Of a stretch of 60,000 bases of DNA, positions 13,101 to 26,539 are shown piece by piece. The position numbers and the translations under genes are program-made. The stretch covers positions 49,675,220-49,735,219 of the forward strand of contig NC_087063.1 of assembly GCF_963678635.1 (NCBI RefSeq). Reading direction: 5' to 3'. How positions within the stretch are numbered: position 1 is the first letter of the stretch; each line of letters opens with the position of its first letter. Below the pieces are notes generated by a model. It saw nothing but the letters and a program-made list of their open reading frames with translations. It did no database searches and was not told the DNA's origin. Source of the stretch: Symsagittifera roscoffensis (Eukaryota; Xenacoelomorpha; Acoela; Convolutidae).

Positions 13101-16100
13101 TTCCAATGAAATTTTTCTCAATACAACTGGAGTGCTTCTCAAAACATTGAGGTTCTTTTCAATTCCGTTTTGGTGCTTCTAAATCCTTTGAGATGCTTCT
13201 CATTTCCATTGAGGTGGTTTTCACTTCAATGGTGATGATTCTCAGTTCCAATAGTGTTATTTTCAATTATAGTGAATGCTTCTCAACTAGTTGAGATCCT
13301 TCTCAATTCCGTTGTGGTGCCTCTCATTTCATTGAGATGCTTTTCAATTCCGTTGTGGTGCTTTTAAGTTCCACTGAGCTGCGTTCAGCACTTTTGTGTT
13401 GATTTCCAGTTCCATTGAGGTACTTCTCAATTCCCTTGAAAATCTTCCCAAGCGACTGAGGTGCTTCTCCAATCCGTTTTGATGCTTCTCATTTTTATTG
13501 AGTAGCTTACCAATTTTTTGTGGTGCTTCAACTTTCCATTTAGTTGCAATTCAGCTCATTTGTGTTGTTCTCAGTTCAAATCTAGTACTTCCCATTTCCA
13601 TCAAAGTTCTTACCAACCAATTGAGGTGCTTCTCATTTCCGTTTTGGTGGTTCTCATTTACATTGAGTTGTTTTCATTTCTGTTGTGGTGCTTTGAGTTG
13701 CTTTCAGCTCTTTTATGTTGTTCTCTGTTCCAATAAGGTACTTCTCTTTTCCATTAAAGTGCTTCTGAACCACATGCGGTGCTTTTCAATTCTTTTGTGG
13801 TTCTTCTAAGTCAGTTTGAGTAGCTTCTCATTTCCATTGATTTGTTTTTCAGTTCTCTTGTAATCATTCTCGGTTTCAACGAAAAACTTCTCAATTCAAG
13901 TGGAGTGCTTCTCAACCCATTCGGGTGCTTTTCCATTCTTTTCTGTGCTTCTAGCTCCACTAAGAAGCTTCTCATCTCCATTGAGGCGCCCTTTTTTTCT
14001 ATGGTGATGATTCTCAGTTCCAATTAGGTATTTCTCAATTCCATTGAATGCTTCTCAACTAATTGAGGTGCTTCACAATTCCGTTGTGGTGCTTCTCATT
14101 TCCTTTGAGATGCTTTTCACTTCCGTTGTGGTGCTTGTAAGTTCCATTGAATTGCTTTTCATTAATTTTGGGTTGAGTCTCTGTTCCAATGAAGTGCTTC
14201 ACAATTCCATTGAAGTGCTTCTCAACCGATTGTGGTGCTTGTCATTTCTCTTTTGGGGCTTTTCTGTTCCATTGAGGTGCTTTTCAATTCCTTTGAGTTG
14301 CCTTTCATTTCTATGGTAATGATTATCAGTTCCATTGAGGTACTTCTCAGTTCCAGAGATGTACTTCTCAACCGACTGAGCGTTTTTCCAATTCCGTTTT
14401 GATGCTTCTCTTTTATTGAGTTGCTCATCAATTTTTTGTGGTGCTTCTAAGTTCCATTCAGTTGCAATTCAGCTCTTCTGTGTTGTTCTCAGTTCCAATC
14501 AGGTATTTCTAATTTCCATCGAAGTTCTTCCCAGCCGATTGAGGTGCTTCTCATTTTCATAATGGTGTTTCTCATTTCCATTGATTTATTTTCAATTCCG
14601 TTGTGGTGCTTCTAAATTCCTTTGACTTGCTTTCAGCTCTTTTATGTTGGTTCTGTTCCAATGAAGTACTTCTCAATTCCATTGAAGTGCTTTTGAGCCA
14701 AATGAGGTGCTTTTCAATTTTTTTGTGGTGCTTCTAAGTCAATTTGAGGAGCTCCTCATTTCCATTGAGTTGCTTTACAGTTCTCTTATGTTCATTCTCG
14801 GTTCCAATGAAAAACTTCTCACTTCAAGTGGAGTGCTTCTCAACCCATTCAGGTGCTTTTTCATTCTTTTTCTGTGCTTCTAACTCTATTGAGGTGCTTT
14901 TTACTTCTATGGTGATGATTCTCAGTTCCATTGATGAACCTCTCAATTCCACTGAATGCTTCTCAACTAATTGAGGTGCTTTTCATTTCCGTTGTGGTGC
15001 TTCGAAATTCCTTTGAGCTACTTTCAGCTCTTTTGTGTTAATCCTCAGTTCAAATGAGGTACTTCGCAAATCCATTTAAGTGCTTCTCAAGCGACTGAGG
15101 TGCTTCTCGATTTCGCTATGATGGTTCTCGTTTCCATTGAGGGGATTTTCAATTCCCTTGTGGTGCTTCTACATTCCATTGAATTGCTATTCAGCTCTTT
15201 TGTGTTTTTCTCAGTTCCAATGAGGTGCTTCTCAAACCCATTGAAGTGCTTCTCAACCATTTGAGGTGCTTTTCAACTCTTTTGTGGTGATTTGTGTCAG
15301 TTTGAGGAGCTTTTCATTTCCGTTGAGTTGCTTTTCAATACTTTTGTGTTCATTATCAATTCCAATCAAATTTTTTCTATAGTCACGTGGAGCGCTTTTC
15401 AACAAATTGAGGTGTTTTTCAATTTCGTTTTGGTGCTTCTAACTCCCTTGAGTTGCTTCTCATTTCCATTGAGGTTTTTTTTTCGCTTCTATGGTGATGA
15501 TTCTCACTTCCAATGATGTAATTATGGATTACACTGAATGCTTCTCAACTAAATTATATGCTTCTCATTTCATTGAGATGCTTTTTATTACCGTTGTGGT
15601 GCTTTTAATTTTTTTTGTGTCCATTCTCAGTTCCAATGAAATTTTTCTCAATTCAACTGGAGTGCTTCTCAAAACAATGAGGTGCTTTTCAGTTCCATTT
15701 TGGTGCTTCTAATTCCATTGAGATGCTTCTCATTTCCACTGAGGTGGTTTTCCCTTCATTGGCGATGATTCTCAGTTCAATAATGTAATTTTCAATTACA
15801 CTGAATTTTTCCAGCTAATTGAGGTGCTTATCATTTCCGCTGTGATGCTTCTCATATCATTGAGATGCTTTTCATTTCCGTTGTGGTGCTTTTAAGTTCC
15901 ACTGAGCTGCATTCAGCACTTTCGTGTTGATTACCAGTTCCATTGAAGTACTTCTCAATTCCATTGAAAATCTTCTCAAGCGGCTGAGGTGCTTCTCAAT
16001 TCCGTTTTGATGCTTCTCATTTTTATTGAGTTTCTTATCAATTTTTTGTGGTGCTTCTACGTTCCATTCAGTTGCAATTCAGCTCTTTTGTGTTGTTCTC

Positions 16101-19100
16101 AGTACCGATCAGGTACTTTTCATTTCCATCGAAGTTCTTTCCAACCGATTGAGGTGCTTCTCATTTCCTTTTTGGTGGTTCTCATTTCCATTGAGTTGTT
16201 TTCATTTCCGTTGTGGTGCTTTGAGTTGCTTTCAGCTCTTTTATGTTGTTCTTTGTTCCAATGAGGTACTTCTCAAATCCATTGAATCGCTTATGAACCA
16301 CATGAGATGCTTTTCAATTCTTTCGTGATGCTTCTAAGTCAGTTTGAGGAGCTTCTCAATTCCATTGAATTGCTTTTCAGTTCTCTTTTGTTCATTCTCG
16401 GTTCCAATGAAATACTTCTCAATTCAAGTGGAGACCTTCTCAACCCATTCAGGTTCTTTTCCCTTCCTGTTCTGTGTTTCTAACTCCACTAAGAAGCTTC
16501 TCATTTCCACTGAGGCCCTTTCTACTTCCTTGGTGATGGTTCTCAGTTCAAACGATGTACTTCTCAATTCCACAAAATGCTTCTCAACTAATTGAGGTGC
16601 TTCTCAATTCCGTTGTGCTGCTTCTCATTTCCTTTGAGATGCTTTTCACTTCCGTTGTGGTGCTTCTAAGTTCCATTGAATTGCTTTTCACTAAATTTGG
16701 GTTGAGTGTCTGTTCCAATGAAGTGCTTCCTTTTTCCATTGAAGTGCTTTTCACCCGATTGTGGTGCTTCTCAATTCTCTTTTGGGGCTTTTCAATTCCA
16801 TTGAGGTGCTTTTCATTTCCGTTGGATTGCCTTTAATTTCTATGATAAAGATTTTCAGTATCATTGAGGTACTTCCTAGTTCCAGAGATGTGCTTCTCAA
16901 CCGACTAAGCGTTTTTACAATTCCATTTTGATGTTTCTCATTTTTATTGAGATGCTTATCAATTTTTTGTGGTGCTTCTACGTTCCATTCAGTTGCAATT
17001 CAGGTCTTCTGTGTTGTTCTCAGTTCCAATCAGGTACTTTTCATTTCCACCGAAGTTCTTTCCAACCGATTAAGGTGCTTCTCATTGCCATTATGATGGT
17101 TCTCATTTCCATTGAGTTGTTTTCAATTACGTTGTGCTGCTTCTTAGTGCCTTTGAGGTGCTTTTCATTTCTTTTGTGTTGATTCTCAGTTCCAATGATG
17201 TACTTCTCATTTCCATTGAAGGGCTCCAAAACCCATTAAGGTGCTTTTCATTTTGATTGGGGTGCTTTTCAGTTCTATGGCGATAATTCTCAGTTCCAAT
17301 GAAGTATTTATCAATTCTATTGAACTGCTTCCCAACCAATTGAGGAGCTTCTCAATTCTGCATTGGTGCTTCTGATATCCGTTGAGGTGCTTTTCAATTC
17401 ATTTGTGGTGCTTTTAAGTTTCTTTGAGTTGCTTTCAGCTCATTCATCTTAATTCTCAGTTCAAATGATGTACATCTCAATTATCCTGAAGTGCTTCCCA
17501 ACCCATTGAGGTGCTTTTCATTGTTGTGGTTGTGGTGCTGCTAAGTTCCCTTGAGGCGCTTGTCATTTCCTATGGGTTGCTTTTCAGTTCTATGCTAATG
17601 ATTTTTGGTTCTAAAAAGGTGTTCTCAATTCCACTGAAGTGCTTTTCCATCAATTGAGGTGCTTCTCGTTTCCGTTGTGGTGCTTCCAAGTTCGTTTGAG
17701 TTCTTTCAGCTCTTTTGTGTTCTTACTCAATCCAATGAGGCACTTCTCAGTTCTGCTGAATTGCTTCTAACACAAATGTGATGCTTATCAAATCCGTTGT
17801 GGTGCTTCTCAATTCCATAGAGCTGCTTTTCAATTCCGTTGGATTGCTTTTCAGTTCTATGGTAATGATTCTCAGTTTCATTGAGTTACTTTTCATATCC
17901 ACAGATGTGCTTCTCAACCGATTGAGCTGCTTCTCAATTCCGTTGTGGTGCTTCTCATTTCCTTTGTCCTCTGAGGTGTTTTTAAATTCCCTTCTGGTGC
18001 TCCTAAGTTTCTTTGAGTTGCTTTCAGCTCTTTTTTTTTGTTTCTCAGTTCGAATGAGGTTTTTGTTAATTGTTAATTCCAATGAACTGCTCCTCAACCG
18101 ATTGAGGTGCTGCTCAATTCCGTTTTGTTGCTTCGCATTCCCATTGAGGTGCTTTCAGTTCCATTTTGGTGGTTCTAAGATCCATTGAGTTGCTTTTCAG
18201 TTGTTTTGTGTTGATTATCAGTTCCAATGAAATTCTTCTCAGCTCCATTGAAGTGCATCTCAACCAACTGAAGTGCTTCTCATTTCCCTTTTGGTGCTTC
18301 TCATTTCCATTGAGGTGCTTTTCAGTTCCGTTTTGGTGTATTCAAGTTTCATGGAGTTGTTTCAGCTCTTTTCTGTTGATTTTCAGTTCCAATGAAGTAC
18401 TTCTATATTCCAATGAATTGTTTCTCAACCAATTGAGGTGTTTGTCAATTCCATTGTGGTACTTGTCATTTCTAATGAGGTGATTTTCAAAACCCTTGTG
18501 GTGCTTCCAGTGAGTTGATTTCCAGTTATTTGTGTTGATTCTCAGTTCCAATGAAGTACTTCTCAGTTCCATTGAAGAGCTTCTTAAACAATTGAGATAC
18601 TTCTCAATTCCATTCTGCTGCTTCTCATTTCCACTGAGTTTTTTTTCAATTCCGTTGTGGTGCTTCTTAGTTCCATTGAGTTGATTTTCAGCTCTTCTGT
18701 TCTGATTGTCGGTTCCAATAAGGTACTTCTCAATTCCATGGAAGTATCTCTCAAATAATTGATGTGCTTTTCAATCCCCCTGTGGTGCATCTAAGTTCCC
18801 TGAGTTGTTCCTCATTTTTTTGGGTTCCTTTCAAGTTCTTTGGGTTTGATTCTCAGTTCCATTGAGGCACTTCTCAAATCCATTGAAGTGCTTCTCAACA
18901 GACTGAGGTACTTCTCAATTCAGTTGTGATGTTTCTCATTTCCTTTGAATAGATGTTCCCTTCTTTTATTGTGCTACTAAATTCCATTGAGTTACAGTTT
19001 CTTTTTTTGTTGATTCTCACTTTCAATGAAGTTTTTCTCAATAATATTGAAGTGCCTCTCATTAATGGAGGTGCTTCTCAATTCTGCTGTAAAGCACTCA

Positions 19101-21651
19101 ATTCCATGGTTGCTTTTCAGTTCAATTCTGTTGCTTCTAAGTTAGTTTGAGGAGCTTCTCACTTCCTTAGGGTAGCTTTTCAGTTCTATGGTGATTATTA
19201 TCAATTCTAGTAAGGTAATTCTCAACTCCAATGAAGTGCTTCTCAATCCTTTGAGGTCCTTTGATTCGGTTATGATGATTTTCAATTACATTGAATTGCT
19301 TTTCAGGTCTTTTGTGTTGATTCTCAGTTCCAATCAATTACTTCAATTTTCATTGAACTTCTTCTGACTCCATTGAGGTGCTTTTCATTCTACTGCGGTG
19401 CTTCTAAGTTAGTTTGTGCAGCTTCTCATTTCCATTGGGGTGCTTTCTAGATTATTATGATGATTCTCAGTTCTAGTAAGCTACTTCTCAATTCAACTCA
19501 ACTGCTTCCCAATACCTTGAGTTTCTTTGATTCGGTTATGGTGATTTTCAATTCCATTGAATTGCTTTTCAGTTTTTTCTATGTTGATTCTTAGTTCCAA
19601 TCAAATACTTCCATATTCCATTGAAATTTTTCTGACTGCTTTGAGGCCTTTTTTCAATTCCATTGTGGTGCTTCTTTTTTCTATTGGGGTGGTTTTCAAA
19701 ACCGTTGTGGTGCTTTTAGTTTCCAATGAGTTGATTTTCAGTTCTTCAGTTTTGAATCTAAGTTCCAACGAAGGACTTCTCAATTCCATTCAGGTGCCTC
19801 TCACATCATTGATGTGCTTTTCAATCACTTTGTGGTGCTTCCATGTGGTGTTTCCTTTGTGTTGCTTTTCAGTTCTATTGTTTTTTTTCTCAGTTCCCTT
19901 GAGGTACTTCTCAAATCCAGTTCTTTTTGGTTCTCACTTTCAATGAATCCTTTCTCAATTCCATTGAGGTTTCTCTCAACCCATTGAGGTGCTTTTTAAT
20001 GTCATTGCCTTCCTTCTAAGCTAGTTTGAGGAGCTTCTACTTTCGATTGTCTGCCTTTCAGTTCTTTCAGATGATTTCCTTTCTAGTGAGGTACTTCTCA
20101 AACCCTTGAGGTGCTTCTCGATTCAAAAGTGGTGTTTCTCGATTCCAATGAGGTGCTTTACGAGTTCTTTGTGGTGCTTATAAGTGCCATTGACGTGCTT
20201 TTCATTTACATTTTGTTGCTTCTAATTTCCATTGAGTTGCTTTTCAGCTATTTTCTGTTGATTCTCAGTTCCAATGAAGAACTTTTCAATTCTATCGATG
20301 TGCTTCTTAATCGATGGAGGAGTTTTCCAATTCCATTTTGGTGCTTCTCTTTTCCATTGAGGTGCTTTTCAATTCCATTGTGTTTCTTCTAAGTTCCATT
20401 GAGTTGCTTTTCAGTTATTTTGTGTTGATTCTCAGTTACACTGAGGAACCTCTCAATTTCATTGAAGTGAAGTGCTTCTCAACCAATTGACGTGCTTCTC
20501 AATTCCGTTTTGGTGCTGTTCATTTCTAGTTAGTTGCTTTTCAATTCCGTTTTGGTGCTTCCAAGTTCCCTTTAGTTGCTATTTAGCTATTTTGTGTTCA
20601 TTCTCAGTTCCAATGAGGAATTTCTCAGTTCCATTGAAGTGCTTTTCAGTTTCGTTGTGGTGACGCGGTTCTCGTTTATATTGGAATGCTTTTCGGTTCG
20701 ATGGTGATCTTTATCAGTTCGAATAGTGTACTTCTCATCTCCAAGTGAAGTGCTTCTCAGCCAATTAAGGTGATTCTCAATTCAATTGTGGTATACTCAA
20801 TTCCAACGAGGTGCTTTTCAATTCCGTTGGATTGTCATACAGTTCTTTGGTAATGATTGTCAGTTCCATTGGGGTACTTCTAACTACCAGGCATGTGCTT
20901 CTGTACCGACTGAGCTTCTTCTCAATTCCGTTGTGGGGCTACTATTTTCCTTTGAGGTGCTTTTCAATTCCATTCTGTTGCATCTATATTAGTTTGAGGA
21001 GCTACTCAATTCCATTGGGGTGCTTTTCAGTCCTAAAGTGATTATTCTCAATTCCATTGAATGGTTTCTCAACCCACTGAGTTATTTATCGATCAGTTAT
21101 GCTGATTCTCAATTCCATTGAATCGCTTTTCAGTTCTTTCGTGTTTATTCTCAGTTGCAATCAAATACTTCAAAATTTCATTGAATTTCCTTTCATTTCA
21201 TTGAGGTTCTTTTCATTTCCACTGAGGTGCTTCTCAGTTGGTTTTTGCAGCTTCTCATTTCTATTGGGGGGTTTTCAAATTATGGTGATAATTTCAGTTC
21301 TAGTGAGATAGTTCTCACTTCCACTGAAGTGCTTCTCACTCCGTTGGGTTCCTTTGATTCGGTTATGGTGATTTTCAGTTCCATTGGGTTGTTTTTCATT
21401 TCCTTTGTGTTGATTCTCCAAGTACTTCTCAAATCCACTGAAGTACTTCTCAACACATTGAGATGCTTGTCGATTCGGTTTTTATGATTCTCATTTTCAT
21501 TGAGGTGCTTCTTATTTCCATTGGTTTGCATTTCAGTTGTATGGTGACGATTCTCAGTTCCAGAGAGGTTCTACTCAGTTCCACTGAAGTGCTTCTCAAC
21601 TATTTGAGATGCTTCTTAATTCCATTGTGGTGCTTCTTAATTCCTCTGAGG
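4153..21651. repeat. Satellite sub-region without long higher-order unit
   Basis: In this 17.5-kb part the 21-bp monomers form variable second-order units of about 6-8 monomers. I see no exact kilobase-scale periodicity. Related stretches do recur at a distance: near 11.8-12.1 and 14.1-14.4 kb almost the same run of monomers appears ('ttttggggcttttctgttcc' in both). This indicates older, partly eroded segmental duplications inside the array. Confidence 0.75.
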
Positions 21652-24600
21652 TGCTTTTCAGTTCCATTGTGGTGTTTCTAATTTCTTTTGAGTTTTTTGA
21701 AGTTCTTTTTGTGTTGAATCTCATTTTCAATGCAAACTTTTTCAATTCTATTGAGGTGCTTCTCAACCCGTTGAGGTGCTTTTCAATGTCATTGTGGTGC
21801 TTCTAAGTTCAATTGAGTTGCTTCTCATTTCCATTGGGTTGCTTTTCAATACTATGGTGACGATTCTCAGTTCCAAAAAGATGCTGAATTGTTTCTTATT
21901 CAACTGAAGTTCTTCAGAATTTTGTTGTAGTTCTTTTCTTTTGCATTGAGTTGGTTTTCGATTCCGTTTTGGTGCTTTTCAGCTCTTTGATCATAAATTT
22001 CAATTCCAATGAAGCTCTCTTTTTCAAATCCACTGATATTCTTCTCAATCGGTTGAGCCGCTTCTCAATTCCGTTTTGGTTCTTCTCACTTCTATTGAAG
22101 TGTTTTTCAATTCCATTACAGTGCTTCCAAGTTCCATTGAGTTGATTTTCTTTCTTTTGTGTTGATTCTCAGTTCCACTGGAGTGATTTTAAATCCATTG
22201 AGGTGCTTTTCATTTACATTCTGGTGCTCCTAACTCTTTTGATATGCTTCTCATTTCCATTGAGGTGCTTTTCACTTCTTTGGTGATGATTCTCAGTTCC
22301 AATGAGATTTTTCTCTATTCCACTGACGTGCTTTTTAATCCAATGAGGTGTTTTTTAACTCCTTTGAGATGCTTTTCCATTCTATGGTGATGATTCTCAG
22401 TTCCAATGAGATACTTTTCAATTCCAATGAATTGCTTCTCAACCGATTGAGTTTCTTCTCAATTCCGTTTTGATGCTTCTCATTTCCATTGTTGTGCTTT
22501 TCAATTCCTTTGTGGTACTTCTAATTTGCATTGAGTTGTTTTTCAGTTATTTTGTGTTGATTCTCAGTTCTAATGAAGCACTTCTCAATACCATTGAAGT
22601 GCGTCTAAACCCATTCAGGTGCTAGTCAATTCAATTGTGGTGCTCCTAATTCTATTGACGTGCTTCACATTTCCATTGAGATACTTTTCCCTTCTATGGT
22701 ATTGATTCTAAATTCCAATGAGACAATTCTCAATTCCACTGAAGTGCTTCTTAATCCATTGAGTTGCTTCTCACTTCCGGTATGGTGATTCTCAGTTCCA
22801 GTGAGATACTTCTCTAACTCACTGAAGTGCTTCTTAATCAATTGAGGTGCTTGTCAATTCCGTGATGATGATTCCACTTTCCATTGAGGTGCTTCTCGAT
22901 TCCGTTGTGGCGCTTCTCATTTCCTTTGAGGTGATTTTCGATTCCGTTGTGGTGCTTCTAATTTCCTTCGAGTTGATTTCAGTTCCAATGAAGTACTTCT
23001 CAATTCTCTTGGAGTGCTTCTCAACCCATTGAGCTGCTTTTCAAGGTCGCTGTGGTGCTTCTAATTTCCCTTGAGGTGCTTCTCCTTCCCATTGGGTTGC
23101 TGTTAAGTTTTATGGTGATGATTCTCGGTTCCAAAAAGGTTCTTCCAACTTCTTTTCAATCAATTGAGCCGCTTCCAAATTCCCCTATGGTGCTTCTAAT
23201 TTCCATTGAAGTGATTTTCAATCCCATTGTAGTGCTTTCAAGTTCCATTGAGAATGCTTTTCAGTTCCATTGTGGTGTTTCTAATTTCTTTTGAGTTTTT
23301 TTAAGTTCTTTTTGTGTTGAATCTCATTTTCAATGCAAAACTTTTCAATTCTATTGAGGTGCTTCTCAACCCGTTGAGGTGCTTTTCAATGTCGTTGTGG
23401 TGCTTCTAAGTTCAATTGAGTTGCTTCTCATTTCCATTGGGTTGCTTTTCAATACTATGGTGACGATTCTCAGTTCCAAAAAGATGCTGAATTGTTTCTT
23501 ATTCAACTGAAGTTCTTCTCAATTTTGTTGTAGTTCTTTTCTTTTGCATTGAGTTGGTTTTCGATTCCGTTTTGGTGCTTTTCAGCTCTTTGATCATAAA
23601 TTTCAATTCCAATGAAGTTCTCTTTTTCAAATCCACTGATATTATTCTCAATCGGTTGAGCCGCTTCTCAATTCCGTTTTGGTTCTTCTCACTTCTATTG
23701 AAGTGTTTTTCAATTCCATTACAGTGCTTCCAAGTTCCATTGAGTTGATTTTCTTTCTTTTGTGTTGATTCTCAGTTCCACTGGAGTGATTTTAAATCCA
23801 TTGAGGTGCTTTTCATTTCCATTCTGGTGCTCCTAACTCTATTGATATGCTTCTCATTTCCATTGAGGTGCTTTTCACTTCTTTGGTGATGATTCTCAGT
23901 TCCAATGAGATTTTTCTCTATTCCACTGACGTGCTTTTTAATCCAATGAGGTGCTTTTTAACTCCTTTGAGATGCTTTTCCATTCTATGGTGATGATTCT
24001 CAGTTCCAATGAGATACTTTTCAATTCCAATGAATTGCTTCTCAACCGATTGAGTTTCTTCTCAATTCCGTTTTGATGCTTCTCATTTCCATTGTTGTGC
24101 TTTTCAATTCCTTTGTGGTACTTCTAATTTGCCTTGAGTTGTTTTTCAGTTATTTTGTGTTGATTCTCAGTTCTAATGAAGCACTTCTCAATACCATTGA
24201 AGTGCGTCTAAACCCATTCAGGTGCTAGTCAATTCAATTGTGGTGCTCCTAATTCCATTGACGTGCTTCACATTTCCATTGAGATACTTTTCCCTTCTAT
24301 GGTATTGATTCTAAATTCCAATGAGACAATTCTCAATTCCACTGAAGTGCTTCTTAATCCATTGAGTTGCTTCTCACTTCCGGTATGGTGATTCTCAGTT
24401 CCAGTGAGATACTTCTCTAACTCACTGAAGTGCTTCTTAATCAATTGAGGTGCTTGTCAATTCCGTGATGATGATTCTACTTTCCATTGAGGTGCTTCTC
24501 GATTCCGTTGTGGCGCTTCTCATTTCCTTTGAGGTGATTTGCGATTCCGTTGTGGTGCTTCTAATTTCCTTCGAGTTGATTTCAGTTCCAATGAAGTACT

Positions 24601-26461
24601 TCTCAATTCTCTTGGAGTGCTTCTCAACCCATTGAGCTGCTTTTCAAGGTCGCTGTGGTGCTTCTAAGTTCCCTTGAGGTGCTTCTCCTTTCCATCGGGT
24701 TGCTGTTAAGTTTTATGGTGATGATTCTCGGTTCCAAAAAGGTTCTTCCAACTTCTTCTCAATCAATTGAGCCGCTTCTAAATTCCCCTATGGTGCTTCT
24801 AATTTCCATTGAAGTGATTTTCAATCCCATTGTAGTGCTTTCAAGTTCCATTGAGAATGCTTTTCAGTTCCATTGTGGTGTTTCTAATTTCTTTTGAGTT
24901 TTTTTAAGTTCTTTTTGTGTTGAATCTCATTTTCAATGCAAAACTTTTCAATTCTATTGAGGTGCTTCTCAACCCGTTGAGGTGCTTTTCAATGTCGTTG
25001 TGGTGCTTCTAAGTTCAATTGAGTTGCTTCTCATTTCCATTGGGTTGCTCTTCAACACTATGGTGACGATTCTCAGTTCCAAAAAGATGCTGAATTGTTT
25101 CTTATTCAACTGAAGTTCTTCTCAATTTTGTTGTAGTTCTTTTCTTTTGCATTGAGTTGGTTTTCGATTCCGTTTTGGTGCTTTTCAGCTCTTTGATGAT
25201 AAATTTCAATTCCAATGAAGTTCTCTTTTTCAAATCCACTGATATTCTTCTCAATCGGTTGAGCCGCTTCTCAATTCCGTTTTGGTTCTTCTCACTTCTA
25301 TTGAAGTGTTTTTCAATTCCATTACAGTGCTTCCAAGTTCCATTGAGTTGATTTTCTTTCTTTTGTGTTGATTCTCAGTTCCACTGGAGTGATTTTAAAT
25401 CCATTGAGGTGCTTTTCATTTCCATTCTGGTGCTCCTCACTCTATTGATATGCTTCTCATTTCCATTGAGGTGCTTTTCACTTCTTTGGTGATGATTCTC
25501 AGTTCCAATGAGATTTTTCTCTATTCCATTGACGTGCTTTTTAATCCAATGAGGTGCTTTTTAACTCCTTTGAGATGCTTTTCCATTCTATGGTGCTGAT
25601 TCTCAGTTCCAATGAGATACTTTTCAATTCCAATGAATTGCTTCTCAACCGATTGAGTTTCTTCTCAATTCCGTTTTGATGCTTCTCATTTCCATTGTTG
25701 TGCTTTTCAATTCCTTTGTGGTACTTCTAATTTGCATCGAGTTGTTTTTCAGTTATTTTGTGTTGATTCTCAGTTCTAATGAAGCACTTCTCAATACCAT
25801 TGAAGTGCGTCTAAACCCATTCAGGTGCTAGTCTTTTCAATTGTGGTGCTCCTAATTCAATTGACGTGCTTCACATTTCCATTGAGATACTTTCCCTTCT
25901 ATGGTATTGATTCTAAATTCCAATGAGACAATTCTCAATTCCACTGAAGTGCTTCTTAATCCATTGAGTTGCTTCTCACTTCCGGTATGGTGATTCTCAG
26001 TTCCAGTGAGATACTTCTCTAACTCACTGAAGTGCTTCTTAATCAATTGAGGTGCTTGTCAATTCCGTGATGATGATTCTACTTTCCATTGAGGTGCTTC
26101 TCGATTCCGTTGTGGCGCTTCTCATTTCCTTTGAGGTGATTTTCGATTCCTTTGTGGTGCTTCTAATTTCCTTCGAGTTGATTTCAGTTCCAATGAAGTA
26201 CTTCTCAATTCTCTTGGAGTGCTTCTCAACCCATTGAGCTGCTTTTCAAGGTCGCTGTGGTGCTTCTAAGTTCCCTTGAGGTGCTTCTCCTTCCCATTGG
26301 GTTGCTGTTAAGTTTTATGGTGATGATTCTCGGTTCCAAGAAGGTTCTTCCAACTTCTTCTCAACCAATTGAGCCGCTTCTAAATTCCCCTATGGTGCTC
26401 CTAATTTCCATTGAAGTGATTTTCAATCCCATTGTAGTGCTTTCAAGTTCCATTGAGAATG
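21652..26461. repeat. 1,603-bp higher-order repeat, three tandem copies
   Basis: Copies start at 21652, 23255 and 24858. The first two periods are 1,603 bp and the last is one base shorter. A distinctive block with 'gatcataaatttcaattcc' (third copy 'gatgataaa') recurs at the same offset in each. By eye copies 1 and 2 differ at about 15-20 positions, roughly 99% identity, far closer than neighbouring 21-bp monomers are to one another. The third copy ends where 'gagaatgcttttcagttc' continues into different monomers. Confidence 0.95.
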
Positions 26462-26539
26462 CTTTTCAGTTCTTTTCTGTTGATTCTCAGTTCCAATGAA
26501 GTACTTCTCAATTTTTTTGGGGTGCTTTTCAACCAAATG

